Shown here one piece after another: positions 1-7,952 of a stretch of 39,168 nt of DNA. The DNA comes from a virus. The position numbers were made by a program, and so were the translations under genes. Within the stretch, counting starts at the first letter, position 1; the number at the start of each line of letters is the position of its first letter. Location: the IMG/VR virus record IMGVR_UViG_3300019132_000061, positions 1-39,168 of that record, one strand, 5' to 3'. The notes beneath the pieces are model-generated. The model worked only from the letters and a program-made list of their open reading frames with translations. It did no database searches and was not told where the DNA came from.

Positions 1-534
1 ATGCCAAGTGTTGAGGAAATTCAAAAGCAAGTTGAACTACTGGAATATGGTAACAAGCTAGGCAAAAAAGCAGAAATCAAAGAACTGAGCAAATTATTGC
101 TTCCTGAAGAAAAGATCATTGCGATTGCACGCGGTCGGTATAGCAAGGTAACGGGGAGTATTGTGCTTACGGATAGCAGGGTAATTTTGATTAACAAAAT
201 TACATTCGGGGGTTCTAAATTCGAGGACTTCCACTATAGCAAAATTACTTCAATTGAGAATGAAAAAGTGCCGCCGCTGCTGCTGGGAAAAATCAAAATT
301 AATGTCGCGGGTAACGAAGCATTTATAGACCAAATGAAATATGAAGAATCGCAATACATATCCAAGTTAATTCGGGAACGTATTGAGCAACTGGCTTCCG
401 GTACCAATCAAGTTAAGTCTCCGGACAATGATGCATTCATCAAACTAGAAAAATTAAAAGAGCTTTACGAGAAAAAGATTCTAACTGAAGAAGAGTACCA
501 AGCCAAGAAGAACGAACTTCTGTCTTCAATATAA
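1..534 (+). CDS. PH-like domain protein with C-terminal SHOCT motif
   Basis: A 177-residue protein without signal peptide or membrane span. Residues about 25-130 look like a bacterial PH-like beta domain (alternating short strands around VTGSIVLTDSRVILI). Residues about 147-177 form a SHOCT motif (LEKLKELYEKKILTEEEY), a short helical tail common at the C-terminus of bacterial and phage proteins and thought to mediate oligomerisation. The biochemical role is unknown. The ATG is the first base of the window, so the true start could lie upstream. A bidirectional terminator follows at once. It sits between the unseen left prophage end and the toxin-antitoxin pair, so I read it as an accessory prophage gene; that placement is inference. 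Confidence 0.7.
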   Translation: MPSVEEIQKQVELLEYGNKLGKKAEIKELSKLLLPEEKIIAIARGRYSKVTGSIVLTDSRVILINKITFGGSKFEDFHYSKITSIENEKVPPLLLGKIKINVAGNEAFIDQMKYEESQYISKLIRERIEQLASGTNQVKSPDNDAFIKLEKLKELYEKKILTEEEYQAKKNELLSSI

Positions 535-537
535 TGT

Positions 538-573
538 AAAAAAGACCCGCCGTTCCGGCAAGGGTCTTTTTAA
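538..573. terminator. bidirectional intrinsic terminator
   Basis: AAAAGACCC (540-548) pairs with GGGTCTTTT (562-570), with an inner GCCG/CGGC stem. Runs of A on the left and T on the right let it work on both strands, between the plus gene ending at 534 and the minus gene ending at 570. Confidence 0.85.
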
Positions 574-842
574 TACGTCCAATAGTTAATATTCCTATTC
601 AGGCTTTTCTTGGGGGACGGATCGCTGTCAAACTTCAAAACAACAATCCCCTCAGTCGTTGATTTGTCAGGCCAAATGATGTATCCCTCAGCTTCGAGGT
701 ACTTGAGCCCTTGGATTATTTCTTGTTTTCTCCGTCCAGTTTTGATCTCCAGCAGCTTAAAACCGGGCATCCGGTGACGATTTTGAGGCGCGGGGAAATT
801 GACCAGAATCCGATGTAATTTACGTTCCTGATCAGGAAGCAT
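570..842 (-). CDS. small winged-helix-like hypothetical protein
   Basis: A 90-residue protein I do not recognise by name. The pattern (an N-terminal helix, then KTGRRKQEIIQGLKYLEAEG and a strand-like end EGYIIWPDKSTTEGIVVLKF) resembles a small winged-helix fold, in which the EGYI segment would lie in the wing; this is a fold guess, not a family assignment. Its start overlaps the end of the next upstream minus gene by 11 bases, so the two are probably cotranscribed. It ends in the shared bidirectional terminator at 538-573. Confidence 0.6.
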   Translation of the reverse strand: MLPDQERKLHRILVNFPAPQNRHRMPGFKLLEIKTGRRKQEIIQGLKYLEAEGYIIWPDKSTTEGIVVLKFDSDPSPKKSLNRNINYWTY

Positions 843-1035
843 TCATCCCTGCCCCCTTCGATGGCCTCCAGGATAAGACATTATCCATTCTGAAAACTCT
901 TGGTTGATTGGTATTTAGACAAGTCGCACGAATCAAGTTATTTCGGATCCCCTGCAGCCTAATTTTTCGTTGTGTAATCTTGCCTTTGCGATCCACGTAA
1001 ATGAGTTCAATAACTTCACCGATGTATTTCCTCAT
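832..1035 (-). CDS. small WYL-like hypothetical protein
   Basis: A 67-residue basic protein starting MRKYIGEVIELIY. The start is set by a ribosome binding site (CCTCC on the plus strand, 1044-1048) eight bases before this ATG; a second ATG lies one codon upstream, and the longer open frame to 1176 has no such site. The two-strand pattern VIELIYVDRKGKITQRKI followed by a short helix ending in RVFRMDNVLSWRP resembles the small WYL-like/Sm-like proteins common in Paenibacillus genomes, often found near a partner like the plus-strand gene at 1175. Function is unknown. Confidence 0.65.
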   Translation of the reverse strand: MRKYIGEVIELIYVDRKGKITQRKIRLQGIRNNLIRATCLNTNQPRVFRMDNVLSWRPSKGAGMNAS

Positions 1036-1174
1036 CATGCTCGCCTCCGGAAAAGAACGTTTGTTTGTATTATATTCGAACATTAGTTCTTGATTCAATG
1101 TAAAAAGAAGGATAGAGAAAGCAGTTGCCGAAAAAGACGTAAAGGACAAACTTATGAAGGGGAGATAATCGGAC

Positions 1175-1390
1175 ATGTGGCAAAGAGAATTGAAAGCAGC
1201 AATCTACAATAAACAAACAATAACGATTCGGTTGGAAGATGGTGAAGTAATGCATGGCGTCCCAGAACAATATACCGATCGCGTAAAGTTGCGGGGTGAT
1301 TACGGGGTTGTTTGGATACCTACAGCTGACATTGAACATGTAAGCCGTCTAATACAATTTCAACCTAAAAAAGACCCTTCCAGCACATAG
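1175..1390 (+). CDS. small Sm-like beta-barrel hypothetical protein
   Basis: A 71-residue protein with the strand pattern TITIRLEDGEVMHGVPEQY then DRVKLRGDYGVVWIPTADI, which suggests a five-stranded Sm-like or SH3-like barrel. The start has a purine-rich AAGGGGAG site about ten bases upstream. It is divergent from the 832-1035 gene. The stop lies inside the stem of the terminator at 1366-1403. No function can be given from sequence. Confidence 0.6.
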   Translation: MWQRELKAAIYNKQTITIRLEDGEVMHGVPEQYTDRVKLRGDYGVVWIPTADIEHVSRLIQFQPKKDPSST

Positions 1391-1403
1391 CCGGTAGGGT
1401 CTT
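1366..1403 (-). terminator. terminator of the toxin-antitoxin operon
   Basis: AAGACCCT (1371-1378) pairs with AGGGTCTT (1396-1403). On the minus strand the stem is followed by TTTTTTAGG, a good T-run, so it mainly stops transcripts coming from 2331 through 1427. The plus-strand tail (CTTATAA) is weak. Confidence 0.75.
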
Positions 1404-1426
1404 ATAACGCCTTGAATTATTGAGTC

Positions 1427-1876
1427 CTAAGATACACTTTCCTGCTTTTTTGCTATATTGGAACCGTTTCTATCACGTACCCATTTTTCATTTAACTCTA
1501 GGATCTTTTCAAACATTTCAGGGAATTCACTCGCTAAATCTCCTATTTCGGAATCGATTTTCATATGCTTGCAGTGATTCCAAGTAGTTTTATGAGTCCT
1601 TATATAGCTGGTTTTGTCTAACCCCAAACCATTTTGAGTCGTCGGAGGAATTAAAAGGTCAAAATCTGGGTCAGGTTGAATATTATTTAAGCTAGATATC
1701 GGTAGAAGTTCATAGTCAATATTCAAATAAGATGGAGCATGCTTCTCATAACCGATAACCAGTACAGGGCGGCTCTTCACCTTTATTCTTCCTGCCTTAG
1801 GATCAAAGTACTTCTCTAACGACTTAAATATTTTACCCACATTACATTTTGGATCAGTCAAATTCCGACACCTCAC
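1427..1876 (-). CDS. MazF/PemK-like toxin (putative)
   Basis: A 149-residue protein. The segment VKSRPVLVIGYEKH matches the first core strands of the MazF/PemK (CcdB-fold) family, where the RPVLVI strand follows a loop with a catalytic Arg; family members are mostly sequence-specific endoribonucleases. It is longer than a typical MazF (about 110 residues) and the rest is divergent, so the assignment is moderate. It lies directly downstream of a Panacea-domain protein and overlaps its stop by four bases (GTGA), the usual antitoxin-first order. A TTG at 1861 behind GAGGTG is an alternative start. The gene is AT-rich relative to the late genes, suggesting separate acquisition. Confidence 0.6.
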   Translation of the reverse strand: MRCRNLTDPKCNVGKIFKSLEKYFDPKAGRIKVKSRPVLVIGYEKHAPSYLNIDYELLPISSLNNIQPDPDFDLLIPPTTQNGLGLDKTSYIRTHKTTWNHCKHMKIDSEIGDLASEFPEMFEKILELNEKWVRDRNGSNIAKKQESVS

Positions 1877-2331
1877 TGCAGTACACTATCTTCATCAATA
1901 TCCAACATGTCCATGATCATGTTTTCTTTAGCTATAATTACATTGCCCTGATCATAATCACTCAATCCTAGTCGAGAAATCTTATAACATTCATCATTAT
2001 GAGATAATTCCCTCAGAGTCCATGCAGGGAGAGACCCTAATTCATGAATTATTTCTCTAATTGTGTATTCTTCCTCGTCACTAGTAACTACGTTTTCATC
2101 CAGAAAATGAAAATTATTACGTACCTTTTTATTTACAGGTCCGTGTACCCAACCTTCAAAGTCATCGGCAAAAAGCCAGACCCCGAAATTCTCATAATGC
2201 CTCTTTTGACAAAAATAAAGCAGCTTATGCATTTTCATCTCTGTCAGATCATTTTCTATTTCGGTCATTTTGAATATTGATAGGTACAGTTTTTTTACTG
2301 CTGCAGCGATTTCTAATATATCGCGCGGCAT
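1873..2331 (-). CDS. Panacea-domain antitoxin (SocA/GepA-like)
   Basis: A 152-residue protein with the Panacea (formerly DUF4065) signature: the helix MKMHKLLYFCQKRHYENFG followed by the FEGWVHGPVNKKV motif at about residues 65-85. Panacea proteins act as antitoxins to unrelated toxins, and are also known as SocA and phage GepA. I chose the ATG at 2331 because AGGAGGTG lies six bases before it; the open frame continues to 2394 without such a site. It is first in a two-gene operon with the MazF-like toxin. Autoregulation is likely in such pairs, but I see no obvious operator. Confidence 0.82.
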   Translation of the reverse strand: MPRDILEIAAAVKKLYLSIFKMTEIENDLTEMKMHKLLYFCQKRHYENFGVWLFADDFEGWVHGPVNKKVRNNFHFLDENVVTSDEEEYTIREIIHELGSLPAWTLRELSHNDECYKISRLGLSDYDQGNVIIAKENMIMDMLDIDEDSVLQ

Positions 2332-2456
2332 AAAAAACACCTCCTCGATGTATCTATCGCAATTATTGCACACTGATACCATGATGTAAACCACATTTTT
2401 CCATAGATTAGCTTATGAGAACAAAGATTCCGCTAGCAGTCAGTAGGGTATTGTTC

Positions 2457-3179
2457 TTACTTCTTTTTTTCCATCCGCATGATGAGAACGGCCGCTTCCT
2501 CACGGGTAATCGGCGCGCCTGGGCGCGTCCCATCGAAATACCCTTTCTGTGTAGCTGCTTCCCACGCCGGCGCAGCCCACGAGCTGACAACGTTGATATC
2601 CCTTTCTTTAGTCATCGGCTTCCCCTCCTTCCGTTTTAGTCCCAGATACTTCGCGGTCCCGGAGACATGGCCGGCGATCAAGGCGTCAATAACTTCCTGG
2701 CGCTTGAGTTTGGCGGCGTCCGTTGTAACGTCGATAAACAGGTTCTCGGTCAGGACTGCCGGCATACGGCTTTCGCGGCACATGTGGAGATTCTTGGCCA
2801 GCTGTCCGCGATCGATCACATTAAACGGCTTCAATGCAGCCATGATCTCGGTGTGAAGCACGTTCTGCAGTGAACGAGCTGCTGCAGAAGCGTTGGTATA
2901 TCGATAAGATTCAAAGCCCCCAGCCCCTCCAGCGGCGTTACAATGAATCGAGACGAGGAGATCCGCGCCGGCTTTGTTGGCTGCGTGGGTCCGCTCATCG
3001 AGCTCCAAGAATACATCCGTTGACCTGGAGAGAAGCACCTGCACGCCCTCGTATTCGGCTTCCAGGCGTTGCTTGACGCCAAGGGATACCGTCAAGGCGA
3101 TATCCTTTTCCTGCAGGCCATTTCCGACTGCTCCCGGATCCTTGCCGCCATGGCCGGCATCAATCCATACTTTCTTCAT
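2457..3179 (-). CDS. endolysin: N-acetylmuramoyl-L-alanine amidase (Amidase_3) with SLH-like tail
   Basis: A 240-residue endolysin. Residues 1-178 form the zinc-dependent Amidase_3 fold: zinc ligands His10 (DAGHGGKD), Glu24 (LQEKD) and His79 (SIHCNA), and catalytic Glu145 (LTENLF). It would cut the amide between N-acetylmuramic acid and the stem peptide. Residues about 193-240 (WAAPAWEAATQKGYFDG ... ITREEAAVLIMRM) look like a single SLH repeat, probably for binding wall polysaccharide. There is no signal peptide, fitting release through the holin. Its ATG overlaps the holin stop (ATGA). It is the last gene of the late operon. Confidence 0.92.
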   Translation of the reverse strand: MKKVWIDAGHGGKDPGAVGNGLQEKDIALTVSLGVKQRLEAEYEGVQVLLSRSTDVFLELDERTHAANKAGADLLVSIHCNAAGGAGGFESYRYTNASAAARSLQNVLHTEIMAALKPFNVIDRGQLAKNLHMCRESRMPAVLTENLFIDVTTDAAKLKRQEVIDALIAGHVSGTAKYLGLKRKEGKPMTKERDINVVSSWAAPAWEAATQKGYFDGTRPGAPITREEAAVLIMRMEKKK

Positions 3180-3637
3180 TCAGATGCTCCCCCTTTCCGC
3201 TGCTCGGCACGTTGGATCTTTTTGTCCAGCTCCGATTTGACCCATTCAATTATCGCGTTTAAGACCGGCAATGGTAGATGGTCGCCCCAACCCGCACGGA
3301 TCGAGTTAGCTGTCATACTTTGCACAACATGGTATAGAGTACCGATGGCCAGCGCGCCGAAGATGATACCCGGCAGTTTGAAGACAACGTCCAGGAGATG
3401 GCCGCCGGCTGGAAGCAAGAGGATGAAGAACGTTCTGGCCACGCCATCGAGGCCGTACCTGCTGCCATACGTATTGTCACGCTTAGCGGCGCGAACACCG
3501 GACAGCCAATCCATAATGATGAAAAAGAGCAAGGCGGTCATAATGGCGATTACGGCTTCCCCCTCACCATACATAAAATCAAAAACCGGAACCAAAACGG
3601 CCCCGGCTGAGCTGAATATTGCTTTCCATTTATCCAA
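3176..3637 (-). CDS. phage holin (phage_holin_4 / TcdE-like family)
   Basis: A 153-residue membrane protein with about three hydrophobic segments (near residues 9-24, 30-46, and 68-105) and a charged C-terminus (KSELDKKIQRAEQRKGG). The segment ALLFFIIMDWLSGVRAAK is typical of the phage_holin_4 family, where a D-x-x-S/T-G element follows the second span. Holins open the membrane at a set time so the amidase reaches the wall. It directly precedes and overlaps the amidase gene, the usual lysis pair. Confidence 0.9.
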   Translation of the reverse strand: MDKWKAIFSSAGAVLVPVFDFMYGEGEAVIAIMTALLFFIIMDWLSGVRAAKRDNTYGSRYGLDGVARTFFILLLPAGGHLLDVVFKLPGIIFGALAIGTLYHVVQSMTANSIRAGWGDHLPLPVLNAIIEWVKSELDKKIQRAEQRKGGASE

Positions 3638-3663
3638 GTGGATTCCCCCTAATTATAAGATGA

Positions 3664-3710
3664 AAGCCCCTGGACGATTCCAAGGGCATAAAAAATACGC
3701 CTTTCGGCGC
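3664..3710 (-). terminator. possible weak terminators before the holin gene
   Basis: On the minus strand a small CGCC-GAAA-GGCG hairpin (3698-3709) is followed by TATTTTTT, and a second imperfect stem follows at 3667-3687. Both are short, so partial read-through into the lysis genes is expected. Confidence 0.45.
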
Positions 3711-3721
3711 TACTGGTCAAA

Positions 3722-3853
3722 CTATTCTTCGATCAGGAATTCCAGTCCACTATCAACCAGGATGTCACGCACGCCTGGCTGCAGGGATGTCGGTACCTCG
3801 CTAAACTTCGTCTTATTCAGGATTACACGTTGTGCAAAAAACATCGCCATCAT
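3722..3853 (-). CDS. CD1375-family small phage protein
   Basis: A 43-residue protein matching the pattern of the CD1375/XkdX-type small proteins found after tail fibre genes in Firmicutes phages: one helix with FAQRVILNKTKFSEVP and the end VDSGLEFLIEE. An AAGGAGG site ten bases before the ATG pair at 3848-3853 sets this start; the longer frame to 3904 overlaps the preceding gene and lacks a site. Role unknown. Confidence 0.65.
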   Translation of the reverse strand: MMAMFFAQRVILNKTKFSEVPTSLQPGVRDILVDSGLEFLIEE

Positions 3854-3900
3854 TTCACCGTCACCTCCTTTCGAGAATATCCAGTAAAGGAACCGGCGAA

Positions 3901-4185
3901 TCACTGGTAAACCTGCTGAGCCATCTCGGCAATGACGTCTTCAATAAACTCAGTTCTTTCAGTCAATGCGCTATTCTGAGCTTTCAATAAGGTGTTTTCT
4001 TGTTTAAGTTCAGCAACCTGTTCAGAAAGGGTTAGTTCTGGACCAGGGAGCTCAGGATAATCATCAGCGAAAACAAGAAAATTCCCCTCGAATATGTTGT
4101 GTTCTTCGATTAAGAACAGGTCGGAATTCTCCTGAATAAGTGATTCGCGTTCTTCTAAAGTGGTATATTGTTTTTTTACCCTCAT
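3901..4185 (-). CDS. hypothetical tail-region protein with coiled coil
   Basis: A 94-residue acidic protein. The C-terminal half (LSEQVAELKQENTLLKAQNS) is a clear coiled coil with leucines at heptad spacing, suggesting oligomerisation or attachment to the trimeric fibre. It lies between the fibre gene and the CD1375-like gene, the position of XkdW-type proteins in PBSX-like phages. It may be a fibre chaperone or an accessory virion protein, but the sequence does not decide this. Confidence 0.6.
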   Translation of the reverse strand: MRVKKQYTTLEERESLIQENSDLFLIEEHNIFEGNFLVFADDYPELPGPELTLSEQVAELKQENTLLKAQNSALTERTEFIEDVIAEMAQQVYQ

Positions 4186-4205
4186 CTAAAAATCACCCTC
4201 CGTGT

Positions 4206-5405
4206 TTAAGTTCGCGAACTCCAAACTTCAATATCTGTTGAAACTGTAAAATCTCGAAGGCGAACATAGCCTCCGCCACTCTGATTTGTCCAAGCATAAA
4301 CCTGAATTTTGTCATTTCCATTAATAGAAATATCCTCTATATACCCAATGTAAGATGACGTGACTGATCGCAATGTCCCCCTTGGTGAGCCATTAACATA
4401 GATCTGGCCATACCCAATTAACCCATCATCTACACCTAAATAAAATACGACGCGATACGTACCGGCTACAGATATAGTACATCCTACCGCTATTTGAGGG
4501 GTGGTCCCAAACAAGCCAGTAGGTCCTAGGTCTTGAAAAAATCGCATCTTATCGCCTGGACCAATTGTTTTGAGAGTACCTGTAATCGGCCCGAATGACA
4601 CGCCGTCCCTAAGATTCTCAGGTTTAATACCAGTTGCCGGGGCTGTTACCCAGGAACTGCCGTCATAATAACCCCGAGGGGGGGCGATAAACACGCGGTC
4701 CCCAGCCCATACAGTCATATCCTGACCCGGCATATGATGATTTTCAGCGCTTCGGTTCGCTATCCCTCCGGGTACCCCAAAAATAGGATGACCATTCAGA
4801 ATGTAGTTGGAATTTAAATTAGCTTCAGCAGCCTGTAATTGTGCAGTTGTGACTTTTATTTCTCCATCACCGGCACCACCTTTTTGATACCCCTTTTCCG
4901 GATATACAGCAAGCGAACCATCAGGCCATTTAGCCGCGCCTGTAGCCGTCCTGATACCGGTTAGGACGGGGATTGTTCCGGTTATTTTTCCGTTTGGGCC
5001 ATATGCTGTTTTAGGTGCCAAGACATCCCCGGCACCAGCCGTTGCATCACTCGTATCCGTTCCGGTAGGAATCGAGCGAATACCTGTATCCAGTTCGGCA
5101 AAAGTTGCAACCTGCCCCTGCTTGGAAACCGTTCCTTCTTTGGCGATGATGGCGGTCTCCAATAGGTTTTTCCCATCAACGCCAGATTGCTTTAAATAAT
5201 CGATCTCACCGTTAATCGTTGTAATATCGGTCTTTTCTGCTGCTTTATCCTGCAATTCCTTGATAGACTCAGAAGACGACGTCATGAACCAGTTCCACCA
5301 TGCTGCAGGCGGCTTGTCATTCACTTGCCATCCTTCCTGTTTCTTTGATTCGGGAGGCTCCACGCCGGGCGCTCTCCATGTTGGTGCCTTCTTCTCGAAT
5401 GCCAA
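4206..5405 (-). CDS. tail fibre / receptor-binding protein
   Basis: A 399-residue protein. The N-terminal part (residues 1-60, with APGVEPPESKKQEGWQ and a Trp-rich PPAAWWNWF) resembles the baseplate-anchoring end of Firmicutes phage fibres. The middle (about 120-300) has Gly/Thr-rich blocks with the TGTI(P/L) spacing of fibre shafts. The last 100 residues, from about 305, look like a beta-sandwich tip of the carbohydrate-binding type. It is placed after the baseplate genes and before lysis, as expected. The 3' third is more AT-rich than the surrounding genes, consistent with exchange of the host-specific tip. Confidence 0.8.
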   Translation of the reverse strand: MAFEKKAPTWRAPGVEPPESKKQEGWQVNDKPPAAWWNWFMTSSSESIKELQDKAAEKTDITTINGEIDYLKQSGVDGKNLLETAIIAKEGTVSKQGQVATFAELDTGIRSIPTGTDTSDATAGAGDVLAPKTAYGPNGKITGTIPVLTGIRTATGAAKWPDGSLAVYPEKGYQKGGAGDGEIKVTTAQLQAAEANLNSNYILNGHPIFGVPGGIANRSAENHHMPGQDMTVWAGDRVFIAPPRGYYDGSSWVTAPATGIKPENLRDGVSFGPITGTLKTIGPGDKMRFFQDLGPTGLFGTTPQIAVGCTISVAGTYRVVFYLGVDDGLIGYGQIYVNGSPRGTLRSVTSSYIGYIEDISINGNDKIQVYAWTNQSGGGYVRLRDFTVSTDIEVWSSRT

Positions 5406-5416
5406 GTTAATCCCTC

Positions 5417-6058
5417 CTATATCGGTAATGGATAATCATCACCCGGGACATAAACCTCTCCCAAGGTTCCGCCGGTTGTCATTTCTTCATCTGCAAATCC
5501 TGTCGGCCCGGTTTCAAGCTGGTCATACTGTGAAGAGAATTGAAACGTCCCGGTCAACTCTATTTGAGCGACTCGGACACCCGCCGCCACCGTCTTCTGA
5601 ATGATCTGGCCGAATTGCAAAGGCGACATACCAACTTCATTAAGGCGTTTGGTGGGCACCTTGATTAGCGATATAGCAGCCGGTTCCGGCTCGGCAGGAT
5701 CATTAAATTTAGGGACAATGCGGATATCCGAATATGGACAATCCAGAGCAAGGGAAAGGACCTGGATGATCGTATTCACATCTGTTTTGGACAAATTTCG
5801 GGCGATTTTTGATTTCAAGAGAACGCGGTATACCTCGTCCGTTGACGCCCCCCTCGTCTGCACGATATTTTCCCCGATCCTGTCCAACGTAGTGCCTTGA
5901 GCCTCGTCAATGGATCGCCAGTCCCGGACGCGCTCAAGGGTGTCGTTCACCTGCCGCAGTTGATCGTAAAGAATGCCGATGAGCTTCCCAAGGTTGCTTT
6001 GCGGATCTTTGTTATAGACATCGGCAAAACACCGCAGCATGTCCTTTAGGCTAAACAT
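5417..6058 (-). CDS. baseplate/tail-end protein (tail protein I / DUF2612-like)
   Basis: A 213-residue protein. Its N-terminal half, with GTTLDRIGENIVQTRGAS and RVLLKSKIARNLSKTDVNTI, matches the pattern of tail protein I/DUF2612 proteins, which link the baseplate wedge (gpJ) to the fibres in myoviruses. Its start overlaps the end of the gpJ gene by eight bases. The acidic C-terminus (VYVPGDDYPLPI) may contact the fibre; this is inference. Confidence 0.75.
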   Translation of the reverse strand: MFSLKDMLRCFADVYNKDPQSNLGKLIGILYDQLRQVNDTLERVRDWRSIDEAQGTTLDRIGENIVQTRGASTDEVYRVLLKSKIARNLSKTDVNTIIQVLSLALDCPYSDIRIVPKFNDPAEPEPAAISLIKVPTKRLNEVGMSPLQFGQIIQKTVAAGVRVAQIELTGTFQFSSQYDQLETGPTGFADEEMTTGGTLGEVYVPGDDYPLPI

Positions 6059-7223
6059 GGCTTGTCACCTCGATGTCCTCCGCCTTCACCTGGGCCACTT
6101 GAAACGGCTCAATGTGGACGTTCTCGGTTCCCATTGTGCCGCCAGTGCCGACCCGAATGACAACATCCTCCACCCCGGTCACACTATACACTGCGCTGAT
6201 CAGGCGGGTATAAACGACTGGGGCGCCCATATTCAGGCCGTTGTAATAGCTGCCGCCGTCCTCTCCGCCGACATAACGGACCAGGGCAGACCGGATTAAA
6301 TCGTCACCGTCAGCCGGGTAACTGTCGTTTTTGGTGACATCGACCTGGATTTTCAAGGCGACTTCCTCCGCCCGGCTAAACTTGACGATATGCGGATAAC
6401 CGCCCAGGTCCGTGACCTCCACAGAAATGTCGCCGTACGATTCAATGCCAGCCGCGCCTTTATCAAAGATCGTTTTGGCGATGGTCTGATCGTCACCCCC
6501 AAGCACGTATGCCTGATACGACTTTGGCGGCCGTCCGGCGCTGTCCGTCTGTATAGTGTTATTCTCAATCACGGCGGCCGCACGTACATTTTCCAGCCGC
6601 AGAAGTGCCCCGCGAAGGGCATCCAGGGACGCAGCCCCACCGCCGGCCACCGCCTGATCCATCCGGTCCCGGAATTCGGCATCGGTTTCCTTTTCCCGAC
6701 CGCCTTGTGTGCGCTCCGGGTTTGTGACCGCTGTAATATCCGGATTGGGATTCACGATGATGGTAATGGAACCAGCGGCTACATTTCCCTGGGAGCCCGG
6801 CGCTAGGGCTTCGATTTTTACGGTCGCCGTTCCATTGGTTCCAATCGTGAAAGGATCGATCGTTTCAAAATAAACGCCCGTCTTCGTCGCCACCTGAAAG
6901 CCCGCTTCTTCGGTTCTTCCCGGCGTTCCGGAAATGATGACGGAGCCAGTCGCCCATTGCTCTAGGATTCGCGTTACCCCCGAATAGGGTCCGAGTCGGT
7001 CCAGGTTGTTTCCTCCTGCAGTGTTCTTATAGGCACTGTTGTATACATCTTCAGCAACTCCCCAGATCATTGCCAAAAACCATGCAAAAAGCCGCAGGAT
7101 GATTCCCAGCGGCGAACGTTCAGATGTATTAATATTTTCCCCGAAGGCTTCTTTGGCTTTATCCTCGATCTCGTCATACAAGTCTTGGAACCGCCTACGC
7201 TTGAATCCGGTTCTATCCAGCAC
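6051..7223 (-). CDS. baseplate J / gp47 family wedge protein
   Basis: A 390-residue Baseplate_J protein. The N-terminal helix (RFQDLYDEIEDKAKEAFGE), the LDRLG...GVTR segment, the beta-rich middle (SGTPGRTEEAGF, VKIEALAPGSQGNVAAGSI) and the ERTQGGREKETDAEFRDR motif are typical. It forms the baseplate wedges of contractile tails. I chose GTG at 7223 because AGAGGGGGTGG lies just upstream; the frame stays open to 7283 but that part overlaps DUF2634 without a site. It overlaps the DUF2634 gene by 11 bases. Confidence 0.93.
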   Translation of the reverse strand: MLDRTGFKRRRFQDLYDEIEDKAKEAFGENINTSERSPLGIILRLFAWFLAMIWGVAEDVYNSAYKNTAGGNNLDRLGPYSGVTRILEQWATGSVIISGTPGRTEEAGFQVATKTGVYFETIDPFTIGTNGTATVKIEALAPGSQGNVAAGSITIIVNPNPDITAVTNPERTQGGREKETDAEFRDRMDQAVAGGGAASLDALRGALLRLENVRAAAVIENNTIQTDSAGRPPKSYQAYVLGGDDQTIAKTIFDKGAAGIESYGDISVEVTDLGGYPHIVKFSRAEEVALKIQVDVTKNDSYPADGDDLIRSALVRYVGGEDGGSYYNGLNMGAPVVYTRLISAVYSVTGVEDVVIRVGTGGTMGTENVHIEPFQVAQVKAEDIEVTSHV

Positions 7224-7575
7224 CGATTTCCACCCCCTCTTGTATGGTTTCGCCATCGATTCCGGTCGCCGTGAAAGTGACAAGCATCGTCCGGGATTTG
7301 CGATTTATCGTAAATTCCACATTTTCGACCGACTGAATCCGGCTCTCCTGCAGCAATCCGGCCGTCAGCTCATCGCGCATCTGTGCCTCGTCGATCTCCT
7401 TGCCAAGGAACAGCTTGAAATCAATCCCCATATCCGGGTTCAGGAACCATTCATTCTTGTTCGTCCCGATCCCGAGCCGGCAGCATTGCGCCAATTCCTC
7501 TGGTCCTTCGATTGTTACCATCTCGCCGCCAGCAAAAACAAGATCGCCAGTATGATCGACTTTCAGCGATATCAT
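7213..7575 (-). CDS. DUF2634 baseplate protein (XkdS/gp25-like)
   Basis: A 120-residue protein with the DUF2634 pattern: GDLVFAGGEMVTIEGPEELA, then CRLGIGTNKNEWFLNPDMGI, then a helix and a C-terminal beta pair. It is the Firmicutes counterpart of T4 gp25, which sits at the baseplate-sheath interface. It precedes gpJ, as in PBSX-like operons, and its start overlaps the spike gene stop by four bases. Confidence 0.9.
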   Translation of the reverse strand: MISLKVDHTGDLVFAGGEMVTIEGPEELAQCCRLGIGTNKNEWFLNPDMGIDFKLFLGKEIDEAQMRDELTAGLLQESRIQSVENVEFTINRKSRTMLVTFTATGIDGETIQEGVEIGAG

Positions 7576-7952
7576 ACAAACATCCCCACGATGACGGCGT
7601 CATTGATGTCGTGCATGCGGGCGCTGTCAGGCGCTGCCACTTGGCCGCCGAGCGTGTTCTTGATTTCCCGATCCGCACAAACGACATATACCAAATCGCC
7701 CTTCTCATAAAACGGCTTCTCGATCTCAATCTCCGGTCCGATCCTCCGTTTTCGGCCAAGGGCAGGAACGTTTTGAATGACGGCCGGGGCATCGTCGCCG
7801 GTGCGGACCAAGGACTGCACATCTGCCCGACAGGTGGATTCGTCAAACGACACCACCCGGCAAGGTAGCGCCACTTGTACCCCGGACATTGCGCGATTGA
7901 CGAGCCCCTCGATAAGCCTCGATAATGTACCTGCTGCATCCGCTTTGCTCAT
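7572..7952 (-). CDS. Gp138/DUF2577-like membrane-puncturing spike protein
   Basis: A 126-residue protein with the Gp138 N-terminal OB-fold signature: CRVVSFDESTCRADVQSLV, then KGDLVYVVCADREIKN, then PDSARMHDINDAVIVGMF. The R-M-H-D-x-x-D-A-x-x-x-G end is diagnostic of Gp138/DUF2577 proteins that carry or form the membrane-puncturing spike. It is short and ends right after this domain, so the beta-helical tip seen in longer homologues is missing. Overlaps of four bases on both sides place it in a tightly coupled baseplate block. Confidence 0.82.
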   Translation of the reverse strand: MSKADAAGTLSRLIEGLVNRAMSGVQVALPCRVVSFDESTCRADVQSLVRTGDDAPAVIQNVPALGRKRRIGPEIEIEKPFYEKGDLVYVVCADREIKNTLGGQVAAPDSARMHDINDAVIVGMFV

